Source of the DNA: Kitasatospora sp. SUK 42
GTDB taxonomy: Bacteria; Actinomycetota; Actinomycetes; Streptomycetales; Streptomycetaceae
NCBI RefSeq assembly: GCF_015776785.2
Contig: NZ_LFMD02000007.1
Coordinates: 1,150,875 to 1,187,794 of the forward strand
Length of the DNA stretch: 36,920 nucleotides
Direction of reading: 5' to 3'
Part shown: piece by piece, positions 15,249 to 23,096 of the stretch
How positions within the stretch are numbered: the first letter of the stretch is position 1
Layout: each line of letters starts with the position of its first letter
Made by a program: the position numbers and the translations under genes
The notes under the pieces: generated by a model
Databases searched by the model: none
Told to the model about the DNA's origin: nothing
The model's input: only the letters and a program-made list of their open reading frames with translations

Positions 15249-16469
15249 TCAGCCCGCCGCGGCGTCGCCGAGCAGCAGCCGCGCCGCCACCGTCGTGCCG
15301 TCCGTGCGGATCCCGCCCGCGACCGCCGCCGCCCGCGCCGCGGTCTGCGGGGCCAGGGCCTGCTCAAGAGCGGCGGACAGCGAGTCGACGGTCGGGTTCG
15401 GCCCGTCGTGGGCGGCGCCGATGCCCAACTCGGCGACCCGCTCGGCCCAGTAGGGCTGGTCCACGATCTGCGGCACCACCACCTGCGGCACCCCGGCCAG
15501 CGTGGCCGCGGTGGTGGTGCCCGCGCCGCCGTGGTGGACGACGGCGGCGACCCGGGGGAACAGCGCCTGCTGGTTGACCTCGCCGACGGCGAAGCAGTCG
15601 TCACCTCCGTCGGCCACCGACAGGTCCGCCCAGCCCCGGGCGAGCACCAGCCGCCGCCCCTGCGCCCGGACCGCCTCGACCGCGACCTGGGCGGCGTCCG
15701 GCGCGCCCTGCATCGGCATGCTGCCGAAGCCCACGTACACCGGCGGCTCGCCCGCCGCCAGGAACGCCGACAGGTCGGCGGGCAGCGGGCGGTCGTCCGG
15801 CAGCAGCCAGGCGCCGGTCTGCACGATCTCCTGGTCGGCGAACGGCTGCCAGGGGCCGAGCAGCGGGTCCGTCGCCAGCCAGGGTCGGTCGGTGAAGACG
15901 TGGTCGCGCACGTTGTCCACGGCTGGCAGCCCGACCGACGCCCGGTGGGCGTTGACCTCTTTCCCGAACAGCGCGTTGATGGCCCTGATGTTGAGCTCCC
16001 ACAGTTCCCGGTGGTCCGTCACCTCCGACGGGTACGGGTGGCCCGGGAACTCGACCGGCCGGTGGTCCGGGGAGGGCAGCGTGACCGGCTGCAGGGAGAC
16101 GTGCACGTAGCGGGCGCCCAGCCGCTCGGCCGCCGACTGCGCACCCGCCACCGCCGGGAGCAGCCCGGTCGCCACCACCACGCCGTCCGGCTCGGCCTGC
16201 GCCAGCACCGCCGCGTGGAACTGCGCGAGCAGCGCCGCCACCCGCCGGGAGAAGCCCTCCGGCCCCGGGCGCGGCCCGCTCACCAGCGGGCGCACCGGAT
16301 CCCCGACCGGGACGAGCACCACCCCGACGGCGGCCAGCCGCTGCGCGAACTCCTCGTCCGGCGGCGCGCACACCCGCACCTGCGCGCCGAGGTCCCGCAG
16401 CCGCACCGCGAGGCCCGCCAGCGGCTGGACGTCCCCGCGCGAACCGTACGTCGACAACACCACACGCAT
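15249..16469 (-). CDS. UGT-like (GT1/MGT) glycosyltransferase
   Basis: A 406-residue GT-B glycosyltransferase that would transfer a nucleotide-activated sugar to a small molecule. The N-terminus STYGSRGDVQPLAGLAVRLR and the donor-site region HHGGAGTTTAATLAGVPQVV followed by VPQIVDQPYWAERV are typical of the sterol/antibiotic glycosyltransferase group. No polyketide or peptide synthase is nearby, so the acceptor may be a xenobiotic or a product encoded elsewhere. ATG 16469 has GGGAG 9 nt upstream and starts the first beta-strand; another ATG three codons earlier is too close to that site. It follows the nucleotidyltransferase gene on the same strand but a terminator-like hairpin lies between. 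Confidence 0.92.
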   Translation of the reverse strand: MRVVLSTYGSRGDVQPLAGLAVRLRDLGAQVRVCAPPDEEFAQRLAAVGVVLVPVGDPVRPLVSGPRPGPEGFSRRVAALLAQFHAAVLAQAEPDGVVVATGLLPAVAGAQSAAERLGARYVHVSLQPVTLPSPDHRPVEFPGHPYPSEVTDHRELWELNIRAINALFGKEVNAHRASVGLPAVDNVRDHVFTDRPWLATDPLLGPWQPFADQEIVQTGAWLLPDDRPLPADLSAFLAAGEPPVYVGFGSMPMQGAPDAAQVAVEAVRAQGRRLVLARGWADLSVADGGDDCFAVGEVNQQALFPRVAAVVHHGGAGTTTAATLAGVPQVVVPQIVDQPYWAERVAELGIGAAHDGPNPTVDSLSAALEQALAPQTAARAAAVAGGIRTDGTTVAARLLLGDAAAG

Positions 16470-16522
16470 CTCTTGCATCTCCCGTTCCCCCCGGGTCCGG
16501 CCCCGGAGTTGGAGATTCTGCG

Positions 16523-16557
16523 GCACGACCGGGGCCTTGCGGCAAGGCCCCCCGTGC
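16523..16557 (-). terminator. Hairpin between nucleotidyltransferase and glycosyltransferase genes
   Basis: GGGGCCTTG (16531-16539) pairs perfectly with CAAGGCCCC (16543-16551) around a 3-nt loop. An outer GCACG/CGTGC pair (16523-16527, 16553-16557) extends it. It lies 30 nt after the nucleotidyltransferase stop. Confidence 0.72.
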
Positions 16558-16587
16558 GCTATAGGTTGAGAGTGGCGAGGAGCGTCC

Positions 16588-17394
16588 TCATCGGTAGTCG
16601 ACCACCGCCACGACCTCCTCGACCAGCCTCCGCGCCCGCTCCACGGTCTCCGTCAGCGCCTCCGCATCCTCCCCCGGCGCCCCCAGCAGGCCGCGCACGC
16701 GCGACCCGAAGTCCCGTGGAACGTCCGTGAGTTGCTCAACCGCAGCGAGCGCCCCCTTCTCGTTCAGGCACCAGCGGCGGTGGTGCGCGTACAGCGCCTG
16801 CACCAGCACCCCGACCGCCCGGGACAGGCAGAGCGAGACGTACAGGACGTCCGCCCGCGCCGCCCCCTTCGCCGCGACACCGACCAGGAACTCCGCCTCC
16901 CACACGGCCGCCGTCAGCGCACCGCGCAGCGCCTCGGGGTAGTTCGCGGTCTGCGTCCGGAGCGCGGCCAACTCCCCTGCGGGATCGGCGAGTACGCGCC
17001 CGAGCGCGACCTCGCCCGGGTAGCAGGGCGACCAGAACCCCAGCGGGTGCCCGGCCTGCACGCCCACCTCGTACCGGCCCTCACGGCAGTCCGCCCACAC
17101 CCGCTCGACCCGGTCGAGGTCCCGCAGGATCCAGTCCACGGCGACCCCGTCCACCCGCAGCCACGCCCCGCCGTTCACCCACGGCCCCCAGCCGCCCGGC
17201 CCGGCCACCTCGACCCCCGGCCCGGCCAGCGCGCGCAGCGCGTCCAGGTCCAACCCGCCCCGGTAGTACACCCCGAGGTCCCAGTCCGACCCCGGCCGCT
17301 CCTCCCCGCGTGCCCGGCTCCCGCCGAGCATCACCCCCACCACACCCGGCACCTGCGCCAGTTGGCCCGCCATCCGTTCGATGTCCGCTCGCAT
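16588..17394 (-). CDS. Nucleotidyltransferase-fold protein
   Basis: A 268-residue protein of the polymerase-beta nucleotidyltransferase superfamily. GGSRARG (24-30) and SDWDLGV (36-42, with Asp37 and Asp39) form the metal and nucleotide site; the Asp in DGVAVDWILRD is a suitable third carboxylate. The C-terminal half is helical, as in aminoglycoside or kanamycin nucleotidyltransferase-like proteins. It could modify a small molecule or a protein; substrate unknown. The ATG has no obvious ribosome-binding site. It begins 27 nt after the stop of the frameshifted gene on the same strand. Confidence 0.85.
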   Translation of the reverse strand: MRADIERMAGQLAQVPGVVGVMLGGSRARGEERPGSDWDLGVYYRGGLDLDALRALAGPGVEVAGPGGWGPWVNGGAWLRVDGVAVDWILRDLDRVERVWADCREGRYEVGVQAGHPLGFWSPCYPGEVALGRVLADPAGELAALRTQTANYPEALRGALTAAVWEAEFLVGVAAKGAARADVLYVSLCLSRAVGVLVQALYAHHRRWCLNEKGALAAVEQLTDVPRDFGSRVRGLLGAPGEDAEALTETVERARRLVEEVVAVVDYR

Positions 17395-17421
17395 ACCGGG
17401 CAGTGTGGCAGGCGGGCGCGT

Positions 17422-17915
17422 TCAGCGCCGGTGGCCGCCCACCCGCGGATCGTCCTCGGCCACCGCGAGCGTCGCGGCGGCCGCCCGCAGCTTCCGCTCC
17501 CAGGCGTGGAACGCCTCCGGGTTGTCCGTCTCCTGCTCCTCCAGACAGGAAGGGCAGCACTCCACGGTGACCGTCTCGACGAACCGCCACTCCACCTCGG
17601 TGGCGCTCTCCCCCATGCCCTGCCAGACCTGGGCGGCGGCCTCCTTCGGGGTGAGCTCCCCGGCGGTCAGAGCGGCGGCCAGGTGACGCACCAGGCACCG
17701 CTCGGCCAGGCCCTGCTCCGGCATCACGACGCCGAGCTCGTCCATCGCCTCCCGCAGCAGCTCCTCCAGCTCGTCCGCGCGCTCGGCGCCGCCGCCCGCC
17801 GGTCGTCGACCTCGGCGCACAGCCACCAGGTGTTGGTCCTCCACTCCACCCGCCGATCGGCCGGCTCCAGCACCAGGGGCTCATCGGCCAGTTCGGCGAT
17901 CCACGTCAGCAGCAT
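17422..17915 (-). pseudogene. Conserved-looking gene interrupted by a frameshift
   Basis: Two adjacent minus-strand frames read as one protein. From ATG 17915 the frame gives a plausible start (LLTWIAELADEPLVLEPADR, then RTNTWWLCAEVDD). Around 17790-17805, inside a GGC/GGGC-rich run, coding quality shifts by one base to the frame that continues ADELEELLREAMDELGVVMP, then CLVRHLAAALTAGELTPKEA, a CCPSC motif and a Lys/Arg-rich end. Joined, the product would be about 165 residues. The CCPSC pair could bind metal. I do not recognise the family. The run is prone to slippage, so a sequencing error, a real mutation or programmed frameshifting are all possible. Confidence 0.65.
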
Positions 17916-17955
17916 CCCGGCAGTATTCCCCGAACGGCGCATCCCCCCACGCCCC

Positions 17956-17979
17956 GGGAGCCCCGCGAAGGAGGCTCCC
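17956..17979 (-). terminator. Hairpin just after the ABC exporter gene
   Basis: GGGAGCC (17956-17962) pairs with GGCTCCC (17973-17979) around a 10-nt loop, one base past the exporter's stop codon at 17981-17983. Confidence 0.65.
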
Positions 17980-17980
17980 C

Positions 17981-19852
17981 CTACTGCGCCTGCCGGGTGA
18001 GCACGTGCCCGCGCCGCCGTGACTTCCGGCCCCTGACGGGCGCGGGCGGTTCCAGGGTGAGGACGTGGTCGGCGAGGGGCAGCAGGGTGGGGTCGTGGGT
18101 GATCAGGATGGTGGTGCGACCGGACATAAGGCGGCGCAGCGGGGGGATGAGCTGCTGGACGGTGCGCGGGTCGAGGCCGGTGGTGGGTTCGTCGAGGACG
18201 AGGACCGGGGTGTCCCGCAGGAAGGCGCGGGCGATGGCGATGCGCTGGCTCTGGCCGCCGGAGAGCTGGAAGCCGTCGGCGCCGATGACCGTGCCGTAGC
18301 CGTCGGGGAGGGCGGTGACGAAGCCGTGGGCGCCGGCCGCGCGGGCCGCGCCCTCGATGTCGGCGCGCGGGGCGTCCGGGCGGCCGTAGGCGATGTTGTC
18401 GGCGATGGTCGCGTGGAAGAGCGGGGCCTGCTGCGGCAGCAGGGTGACGGCCTGGCGCAGGGCGGCGAGGGTGAGGCCGCGGGTGTCGTGGCCGTCGAGG
18501 CTGATCGTGCCGGCCTCGGGGTCGAGGAAGCGGACGAGGAGCTTGGCGAGGGTGGACTTGCCGCTGCCGCTGGGGCCGATGACGGCCAGGGTCTCGCCGG
18601 GTGACAGGTCGAAGGCCAGGTCGGTGAGGACCGGCGGGCCGCTGCCGCCGCCGACGACCGGGTAGGCGGCGCGCACGCCGTCGAAGGTGACGCGGCCGCG
18701 CACGGGGCCCGGGTCCCGGGCGTCGTCGCCCTCCCGTACGGGGCTGGTCATGTCGTGCAGTTCCAGGACGCGTTCGCCGGAGGCGCCGGCGGCGCCGGCC
18801 AGCGGGATCAGCCCGGAGAGCTGCTGAACGGGTTCGAACAGCTGGGCCATGAAGGCGGCGAAGGCGAGCAGCCCGCCGAGGCTCAGGTTCCCGTGGATGA
18901 CCTCGTACGCGCCGACGCCCACCACGACCAGCGCGGCGAGCAGTTCCAGCACGCTGAGGAACGGCTGGTAGAGGTCGGCGACCCTGGCCGAGGCGAGTTC
19001 GGCGTCGAGCAGGGCCAGGCCCTCGCGGTGGACCCGTTCGACCTCGCGGTGCTCCTGCCCGTAGCTCCGGGCGACGACCACGTTGCGCAGCGACTCCTCC
19101 AACAGCGCGGTGACACCGCCGGCTCGGCGCTGGACCTGGCGTTCACGGATGCGGATGCGCCGCCCGAACAGACCGGTGGCGAGGATGAAGAGGGGGGCGG
19201 CGAGCAGTGCGGCCACCGTGAGCGGCCAACTGAGGTAGAACGCGGCGCCGGTGAACAGCAGGAGGCTGACGCCGGCGACGGCGCCTTCGACCATGCCGGT
19301 CGCCACCAGTTGTTCGATCGCCGCGATGTCGGAGGTCATCCGGGCGACGAGGTCGCCGCGCCAGCGGATCTCCAGGGTGTCGGGCGGCAGGGTGTGCAGG
19401 TGGGCGAGGGTGTCGGTGCGCAGCCGCAGCATGTAGCGTTCGGCGGTCCTGGTGCTGGTGTAGGTGCCGGCGAAGGTGAGCAGGGCGGCCGCGACGGCGG
19501 CGCCGAGCATGGCTCCGGCGAGCGGCCAGAAGTCGGCGAACTCCCGTGGTACGAGGACGTCGTCGATGAGGTCCTTGAACAGCCAGACCGAGACGACTTC
19601 TCCGAACGCGCCGAGCACCAACAGGACGGCGCTCAACGGGAGCCAGCGCACGTCCGGGCGTACCCAGGGCCAGAACCGTCGGAGGAGTTCACCCACCGGG
19701 ATGGCCGGCGAGTCCGCCACCGGCCCCTGGGCGTCGGTCTCCGGCGCCCGGTCGATGGCCGTCCCTTCCCCCTGTTTGCCCGGGATCCCGCTGTCCCCGA
19801 TCCCGCCGTCCCCCGGGGACCCGTGGCCCCCCGAGGCCGCAACTCGGCGCAT
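17981..19852 (-). CDS. ABC exporter, fused permease and ATPase
   Basis: A 623-residue half-transporter that should dimerise and export a drug, lipid or peptide. About 45 Gly-rich residues precede six membrane helices (about 65-350). The ATPase half has Walker A GPSGSGKST, Q-loop in LLPQQAPLF, signature LSGGQSQR, Walker B VLVLDEPTTGLD and the switch His in LITHD. There is no peptidase domain, so it is not a bacteriocin-processing type. The substrate is unknown. ATG 19852 lies only 23 nt after a strong hairpin, with no room for a separate promoter between them; an Arg-rich small ORF lies further upstream. This suggests attenuation control. Confidence 0.95.
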   Translation of the reverse strand: MRRVAASGGHGSPGDGGIGDSGIPGKQGEGTAIDRAPETDAQGPVADSPAIPVGELLRRFWPWVRPDVRWLPLSAVLLVLGAFGEVVSVWLFKDLIDDVLVPREFADFWPLAGAMLGAAVAAALLTFAGTYTSTRTAERYMLRLRTDTLAHLHTLPPDTLEIRWRGDLVARMTSDIAAIEQLVATGMVEGAVAGVSLLLFTGAAFYLSWPLTVAALLAAPLFILATGLFGRRIRIRERQVQRRAGGVTALLEESLRNVVVARSYGQEHREVERVHREGLALLDAELASARVADLYQPFLSVLELLAALVVVGVGAYEVIHGNLSLGGLLAFAAFMAQLFEPVQQLSGLIPLAGAAGASGERVLELHDMTSPVREGDDARDPGPVRGRVTFDGVRAAYPVVGGGSGPPVLTDLAFDLSPGETLAVIGPSGSGKSTLAKLLVRFLDPEAGTISLDGHDTRGLTLAALRQAVTLLPQQAPLFHATIADNIAYGRPDAPRADIEGAARAAGAHGFVTALPDGYGTVIGADGFQLSGGQSQRIAIARAFLRDTPVLVLDEPTTGLDPRTVQQLIPPLRRLMSGRTTILITHDPTLLPLADHVLTLEPPAPVRGRKSRRRGHVLTRQAQ

Positions 19853-19875
19853 GGCGCACCCCGTTCATGATGAAA

Positions 19876-19902
19876 GGGGCCGGCGGTGGCACCGCCGGCC
19901 CC
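19876..19902 (-). terminator. Terminator-like hairpin in the leader of the ABC exporter gene
   Basis: GGGGCCGGCGGT (19876-19887) and ACCGCCGGCCCC (19891-19902) form a perfect 12-bp stem with a 3-nt loop, followed on the minus strand by TTTCAT. The exporter ATG is 23 nt further. As a leader terminator it would act as an attenuator. Confidence 0.78.
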
Positions 19903-19917
19903 CAGGTTGTCAGCTAT

Positions 19918-19942
19918 GTCGGGTTGCTCGGGGCAATCCGAC
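19918..19942 (-). promoter_or_regulatory. Second leader hairpin between the small ORF and the terminator
   Basis: On the minus strand GTCGG-A-TTGC pairs with GCAA-C-CCGAC (19938-19942/19933-19936 with 19918-19922/19924-19927), one mismatch and a 5-nt loop. It starts 14 nt after the small ORF stop. Nearby CCGGC (about 19946-19950) could instead pair with GCCGG of the terminator arm, giving a possible alternative fold. Confidence 0.5.
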
Positions 19943-19956
19943 TCAGCCGGTTCCCG

Positions 19957-20040
19957 TCATCGGAAGCCGAAGCGACGACGACGGTGGTGGCGACGACGAC
20001 GTCCTCGTCCACCATGGCCTCGACGGTCGAAGTAACTCAT
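19957..20040 (-). CDS. Arg-rich 27-residue leader ORF upstream of the ABC exporter
   Basis: A 27-codon ORF starting MSYFDRRGHGG and ending in FGFR. Twelve residues are Arg, including two runs of four, separated by HH. Arg codons are mainly CGT and CGA, which the flanking genes rarely use. A weak purine-rich site (AAAAGAG) lies about 6 nt upstream. It is followed by two hairpins and then the exporter start. Leader peptides with Arg/Lys-X-Arg/Lys are known to stall ribosomes with macrolides upstream of resistance genes; whether this one acts that way is inference. It could alternatively be an independent basic peptide. Confidence 0.5.
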   Translation of the reverse strand: MSYFDRRGHGGRGRRRRHHRRRRFGFR

Positions 20041-20340
20041 TTGCGGCTCTTTTCTCTCGTCGCACCAGTGCTACGCACACCCAGGACCCCCGCCGAGGCG
20101 TTGGTTTGCTGGGAGATGCGAAGAAGCTGCACCGGATCTGCCGTTTGTGGTCGGGATCCGTCCGGCGGGGCCGGAAGCGGAGATCCGCCCTGGTCCCTCC
20201 CACATCTCCAGTATCCGGGTGCCGACCGAACGCGCAGCTTCACTGCTCGCTCCGGGTGACGGACGGGCTCCGCCGGGGGGCGACGGGCGGGCTCCCCCAG
20301 GGGGCGACGGACGGGCTCAGCCAGGAGTGACAAAACCGGC
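20041..20340. other. Intergenic region between leuA and the exporter leader
   Basis: This 300-nt region must contain the promoter of the exporter leader (minus strand). I could not find a convincing -35/-10 pair; TAGCAC about 30 nt before the small ORF is a weak -10. The right third is occupied by a 24-bp tandem repeat running into the end of leuA. Confidence 0.4.
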
Positions 20341-20360
20341 TCAGCCAGCGGTGACGCCGC
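20258..20360. repeat. About four degenerate tandem copies of a 24-bp repeat across the leuA 3' end
   Basis: GACGGACGGGCTC-like units start at 20258, 20282, 20306, 20329 and 20353, a period of 23-24 bp. The leuA stop codon (20341-20343) is inside the array, so the last residues of LeuA derive from it. Confidence 0.75.
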
Positions 20361-22053
20361 TCGCGCCCGCCCGCCCGGCGGCGCCGAGCACCGCCCGCAC
20401 GCCCGCGGTGAGCACCGAGGCGTCCCGCCCGACGCCCCAGACGACCGCGCCCCCGATCCGCGCCTCGACGTACGCGACGGCGTCCGGCCCGCCGCGGACG
20501 GCGTGTTCGCTGAAGGAGAGGATCTCCACGCCCACCGCGTCGGCCACCGCGTCCAGCGGCCCGGCGCCGGTGCCGGGGCGGCCGTTCACCTCGGCGCGGT
20601 CCTCGCCGACGGTCCAGGTCCACTCCGGGGGCACCGCGTCCAGGTACTCGGCACGGAACAGCCGGTACAGCTCCTCCGCGGTCACCTCGCGTCCGCTGTC
20701 GTCGGTGGCCTCCTGCACGACCCGGGCGAACTCGATCTGCAGCCGCCGGGGCAGTTCGAGCCCCTCCCCGGCCTGGAGCAGGTAGGCGATCCCGCCCTTG
20801 CCGGACTGGCTGTTGACCCGGATGACCGCCTCGTAGTCGCGCCCGAGGTCCGCCGGGTCGATCGGCAGGTACGGCACCGACCAGGGCGCCTGCCGCTCGG
20901 GCACACCCAACTCGGCGGCGGTCTTGGCGTGTTGGGCGAAGCCCTTCTTGATGGCGTCCTGGTGGGTGCCGGAGAAGGCGGTGTGCACGAGGTCCCCGGC
21001 GTACGGGTGCCGCTCGTGCACCGGCAGCCGGTTGCAGTGTTCGACGGTGCGCCGGATCTCGTCGATGTCGGAGAGGTCGAGCATCGGGTCGACGCCCTGG
21101 GTGTGCAGGTTGAGGGCGAGCGTCACCAGGTCGACGTTCCCGGTCCGTTCGCCGTTGCCGAACAGGCAGCCCTCGACGCGCTGCGCGCCGGCCAGGACGG
21201 CGAGTTCGGCGCAGGCCACGCCCGTGCCGCGGTCGTTGTGCGGGTGGACGGAGAGGATGACGGAGTCCCGGCGTTCGAGGTGGCGGTCCATGTACTCGAT
21301 CTGGTCGGCGTACACGTTGGGGGTGGCGATCTCGACGGTCGCGGGCAGGTTGTGGATCACCGGGCGGTCGGGGCTCGCGTCCCACAGTTCGCTCAGCCCG
21401 TTGCAGACCTCCAGGACGTAGTCCGGTTCGGTCAGGTTGAACACCTCGGGCGAGAACTGGAACCGTACGCCGTCGCGCCCTTCGCCGAGCCGGGCCATCA
21501 GGGTGGCCGCCTCGGTGATCAGCGACCGCAGTTCGGCCCGCTCCTTGCCGAGGACGACCTGCCGCCACAGCGGCGCGGTCGCGGTGTAGAGGTGGACGAC
21601 GACGTCGGGCAGGCCCTCGACGGACTCGAAGGTGCGCTCGATGAGGTCGGCCCGGGCGGCGGTGAAGACGACGAGGGTGACGTCCTCCGGCACCGCGCCC
21701 GGGGTGGTGGCGAGTTGGCGGACGAAGTCGAAGTCGGTGCGGCTGGCGGAGGGGTAGCCGACCTCGATCTCCTTGAAGCCCATGGCCAGGAACAGGTCGA
21801 ACATCCGCCGCTTGCGCGCCGGGTCCATCGGTTCGGCGAGCGCCTGGTTGCCGTCGCGCAGGTCGACGGGCACCCACAGCGGCGCCCGTTCGATCCGCCG
21901 GCCGGGCCACCGGCGCATCAGCGCGGGGACGTGGACCCGTTCGTGGGCGGGCCGGTAGCGGTGGGAGGGCATGGCGCCGCCGCGCTGCGGGTTCCAGGCG
22001 GGGGCGTCGGCCGGGACGGGCCCGGCGGGGGCGTGCAGGGTCGGGAAACGCAT
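20341..22053 (-). CDS. leuA: 2-isopropylmalate synthase
   Basis: A 570-residue enzyme of the long class of LeuA. It condenses acetyl-CoA with 2-oxoisovalerate, the first committed step of leucine synthesis. The catalytic TIM barrel has DLRDGNQAL near residue 66, the metal-binding HPHNDRGTG, and GNGERTGNVDLVTLALNLH. QSGKGGIAYLLQ marks the linker to the C-terminal leucine-binding regulatory domain. ATG 22053 has AGGAG about 5 nt upstream. A leader peptide with consecutive Leu codons and two mutually exclusive hairpins precede it, indicating attenuation by leucine supply. It is divergent from a FadR-type regulator. Confidence 0.97.
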   Translation of the reverse strand: MRFPTLHAPAGPVPADAPAWNPQRGGAMPSHRYRPAHERVHVPALMRRWPGRRIERAPLWVPVDLRDGNQALAEPMDPARKRRMFDLFLAMGFKEIEVGYPSASRTDFDFVRQLATTPGAVPEDVTLVVFTAARADLIERTFESVEGLPDVVVHLYTATAPLWRQVVLGKERAELRSLITEAATLMARLGEGRDGVRFQFSPEVFNLTEPDYVLEVCNGLSELWDASPDRPVIHNLPATVEIATPNVYADQIEYMDRHLERRDSVILSVHPHNDRGTGVACAELAVLAGAQRVEGCLFGNGERTGNVDLVTLALNLHTQGVDPMLDLSDIDEIRRTVEHCNRLPVHERHPYAGDLVHTAFSGTHQDAIKKGFAQHAKTAAELGVPERQAPWSVPYLPIDPADLGRDYEAVIRVNSQSGKGGIAYLLQAGEGLELPRRLQIEFARVVQEATDDSGREVTAEELYRLFRAEYLDAVPPEWTWTVGEDRAEVNGRPGTGAGPLDAVADAVGVEILSFSEHAVRGGPDAVAYVEARIGGAVVWGVGRDASVLTAGVRAVLGAAGRAGASGVTAG

Positions 22054-22073
22054 CGGGACTCCTGGTCGCTGGT

Positions 22074-22135
22074 ACCGGAGACCGGCAGGTCGGCGCCCCG
22101 CAGCGGGGTGCCGGTCCGGTCACGCCCCGCTGCGG
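22074..22135 (-). promoter_or_regulatory. leuA attenuator: two mutually exclusive hairpins
   Basis: Hairpin A pairs CCGCAGCGGGG with CCCCGCTGCGG (forward arms 22125-22135 and 22098-22108), 11 perfect pairs; its first arm lies within the last codons of the leader peptide. Hairpin B pairs ACCGGACCGGCA (22109-22120) with TGCCGGTCTCCGGT (22074-22087) with a small bulge. The first arm of B is in the loop of A, so ribosome position on the leader should decide which forms. Confidence 0.72.
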
Positions 22136-22179
22136 CCGCCAAGAAGGAGGCCCCCCGGAAGGGGACGGCACGGCTGCAT
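22120..22179 (-). CDS. Leucine leader peptide of leuA
   Basis: A 19-residue ORF, MQPCRPLPGGLLLGGRSGA, immediately before the leuA attenuator hairpins. It carries three consecutive Leu codons (CTC CTT CTT) plus one more; CTT is rare in this DNA, which makes translation sensitive to charged tRNA. Leader peptides of this kind control leuA in other actinobacteria. A TACTCT -10 sits 7 nt before the ATG, so its mRNA may begin at or next to the start codon. Confidence 0.75.
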   Translation of the reverse strand: MQPCRPLPGGLLLGGRSGA

Positions 22180-22186
22180 GCCGGGT

Positions 22187-22216
22187 AGAGTAACCACGAC
22201 TCAAGTCCTCAGACAA
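22187..22216 (-). promoter_or_regulatory. leuA promoter
   Basis: On the minus strand TTGTCT (22211-22216) and TACTCT (22187-22192) are 18 nt apart, and the leader peptide ATG begins 7 nt later. The promoter overlaps the upstream region of the divergent FadR-type gene. Confidence 0.6.
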
Positions 22217-22233
22217 CCCGACAGGTGACGACG

Positions 22234-22920
22234 ATGCCAGCGCTCCGCCCCTCCCCCCTCGCCGAACAGGCCGCCGCCCTGATCGAGGAGCGGATCCGGA
22301 CCGGCGAGTGGCCTGTCGGCGGCCGGCTGCCGGGCGAGGTGGCCCTCGCCAAGGAGCTGGGCGTCGGCCGTTCGACCGTCCGGGAGGCGCTGCGCACCCT
22401 GGCCGCGGCCGGGATGGTGCACAGCCGCCAGGGCTCGGGGGTGTTCGTGACCTCCGACCGCCCCTCCGGCGGGGACTGGGCGACCCGGCTGCGCCGCGCG
22501 GAGCTGGCGCACGTCTACGAGGTGCGGACGATGGTCGAGGTGCAGGCCGCCCGGCTGGCGGCCGAGCGCCGCACCGAGGCGGACCTCGCGGCCGTGGACG
22601 CCGCACTGGCCGCCCGGCACGCGGCCGGCGAGGGGGACGACACGGCCTTCGTGGACGCCGACATCGCGCTGCACACGACGATCGTGGCCGCCGCCCACAA
22701 CCCCGTCCTGGATGACCTTTTCGCCCAGTTCGCCCCGGTTCTGAGGGAGCATCTGGTGGCGCTGGTGGGCCTCTTCGGCCTGCGCGAGGGCGATCCGAAC
22801 CAGGGCTACGAGTCGCACGCGGAGCTCGTCCGGGCGCTGCACGACGGCGATCCGGAGGCGGCCGGGCGGGTACTGGCGGCGGAGCTGGAGGCCACCCGCT
22901 CCCGCCTGTTGAGCGCCTGA
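22234..22920 (+). CDS. FadR/GntR-family transcriptional regulator
   Basis: A 228-residue regulator. An N-terminal winged helix-turn-helix (about 8-72) has the GntR hallmarks LPGEVALAKELGVGRSTVREALR and GMVHSRQGSGVFV. The remainder is an all-helical FCD effector domain; the Asp in VDADIALHTTIV and later His residues fit its metal/ligand site. The effector is unknown, likely a carboxylate. ATG 22234 is preferred because AGGTGA lies 5 nt upstream; an in-frame GTG occurs three codons earlier. It shares a short divergent promoter region with leuA, so either autoregulation or control of leuA is possible. Confidence 0.9.
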   Translation: MPALRPSPLAEQAAALIEERIRTGEWPVGGRLPGEVALAKELGVGRSTVREALRTLAAAGMVHSRQGSGVFVTSDRPSGGDWATRLRRAELAHVYEVRTMVEVQAARLAAERRTEADLAAVDAALAARHAAGEGDDTAFVDADIALHTTIVAAAHNPVLDDLFAQFAPVLREHLVALVGLFGLREGDPNQGYESHAELVRALHDGDPEAAGRVLAAELEATRSRLLSA

Positions 22921-22955
22921 GGCCCTTCGGAGGCGGCGTCACACAGTTTTCACAC

Positions 22956-22976
22956 CACGGCCATCCGTCGGCCGTG
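22956..22976 (+). terminator. Hairpin after the FadR-type gene
   Basis: CACGGCC (22956-22962) pairs with GGCCGTG (22970-22976) around a 7-nt loop, 36 nt after the stop codon. No U-tract follows. Confidence 0.5.
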
Positions 22977-23096
22977 AGCATCGTTGACACTGTGTCAGGC
23001 TGTGTCGGGACCGGCTGCTTCGGGGACGAACGGTCAACGTTCGGGTGACATTGTGCCTGGTTCGTGCGCAAGTACCATCCAGGCGGCGAACGCGCA

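Noticed and set aside
22985..22997. TTGACA-containing palindrome TGACACTGTGTCA as a conservon promoter
   Set aside because: TTGACA (22984-22989) has no -10 at 17-18 nt; the palindrome may be an operator, but its target is unclear.
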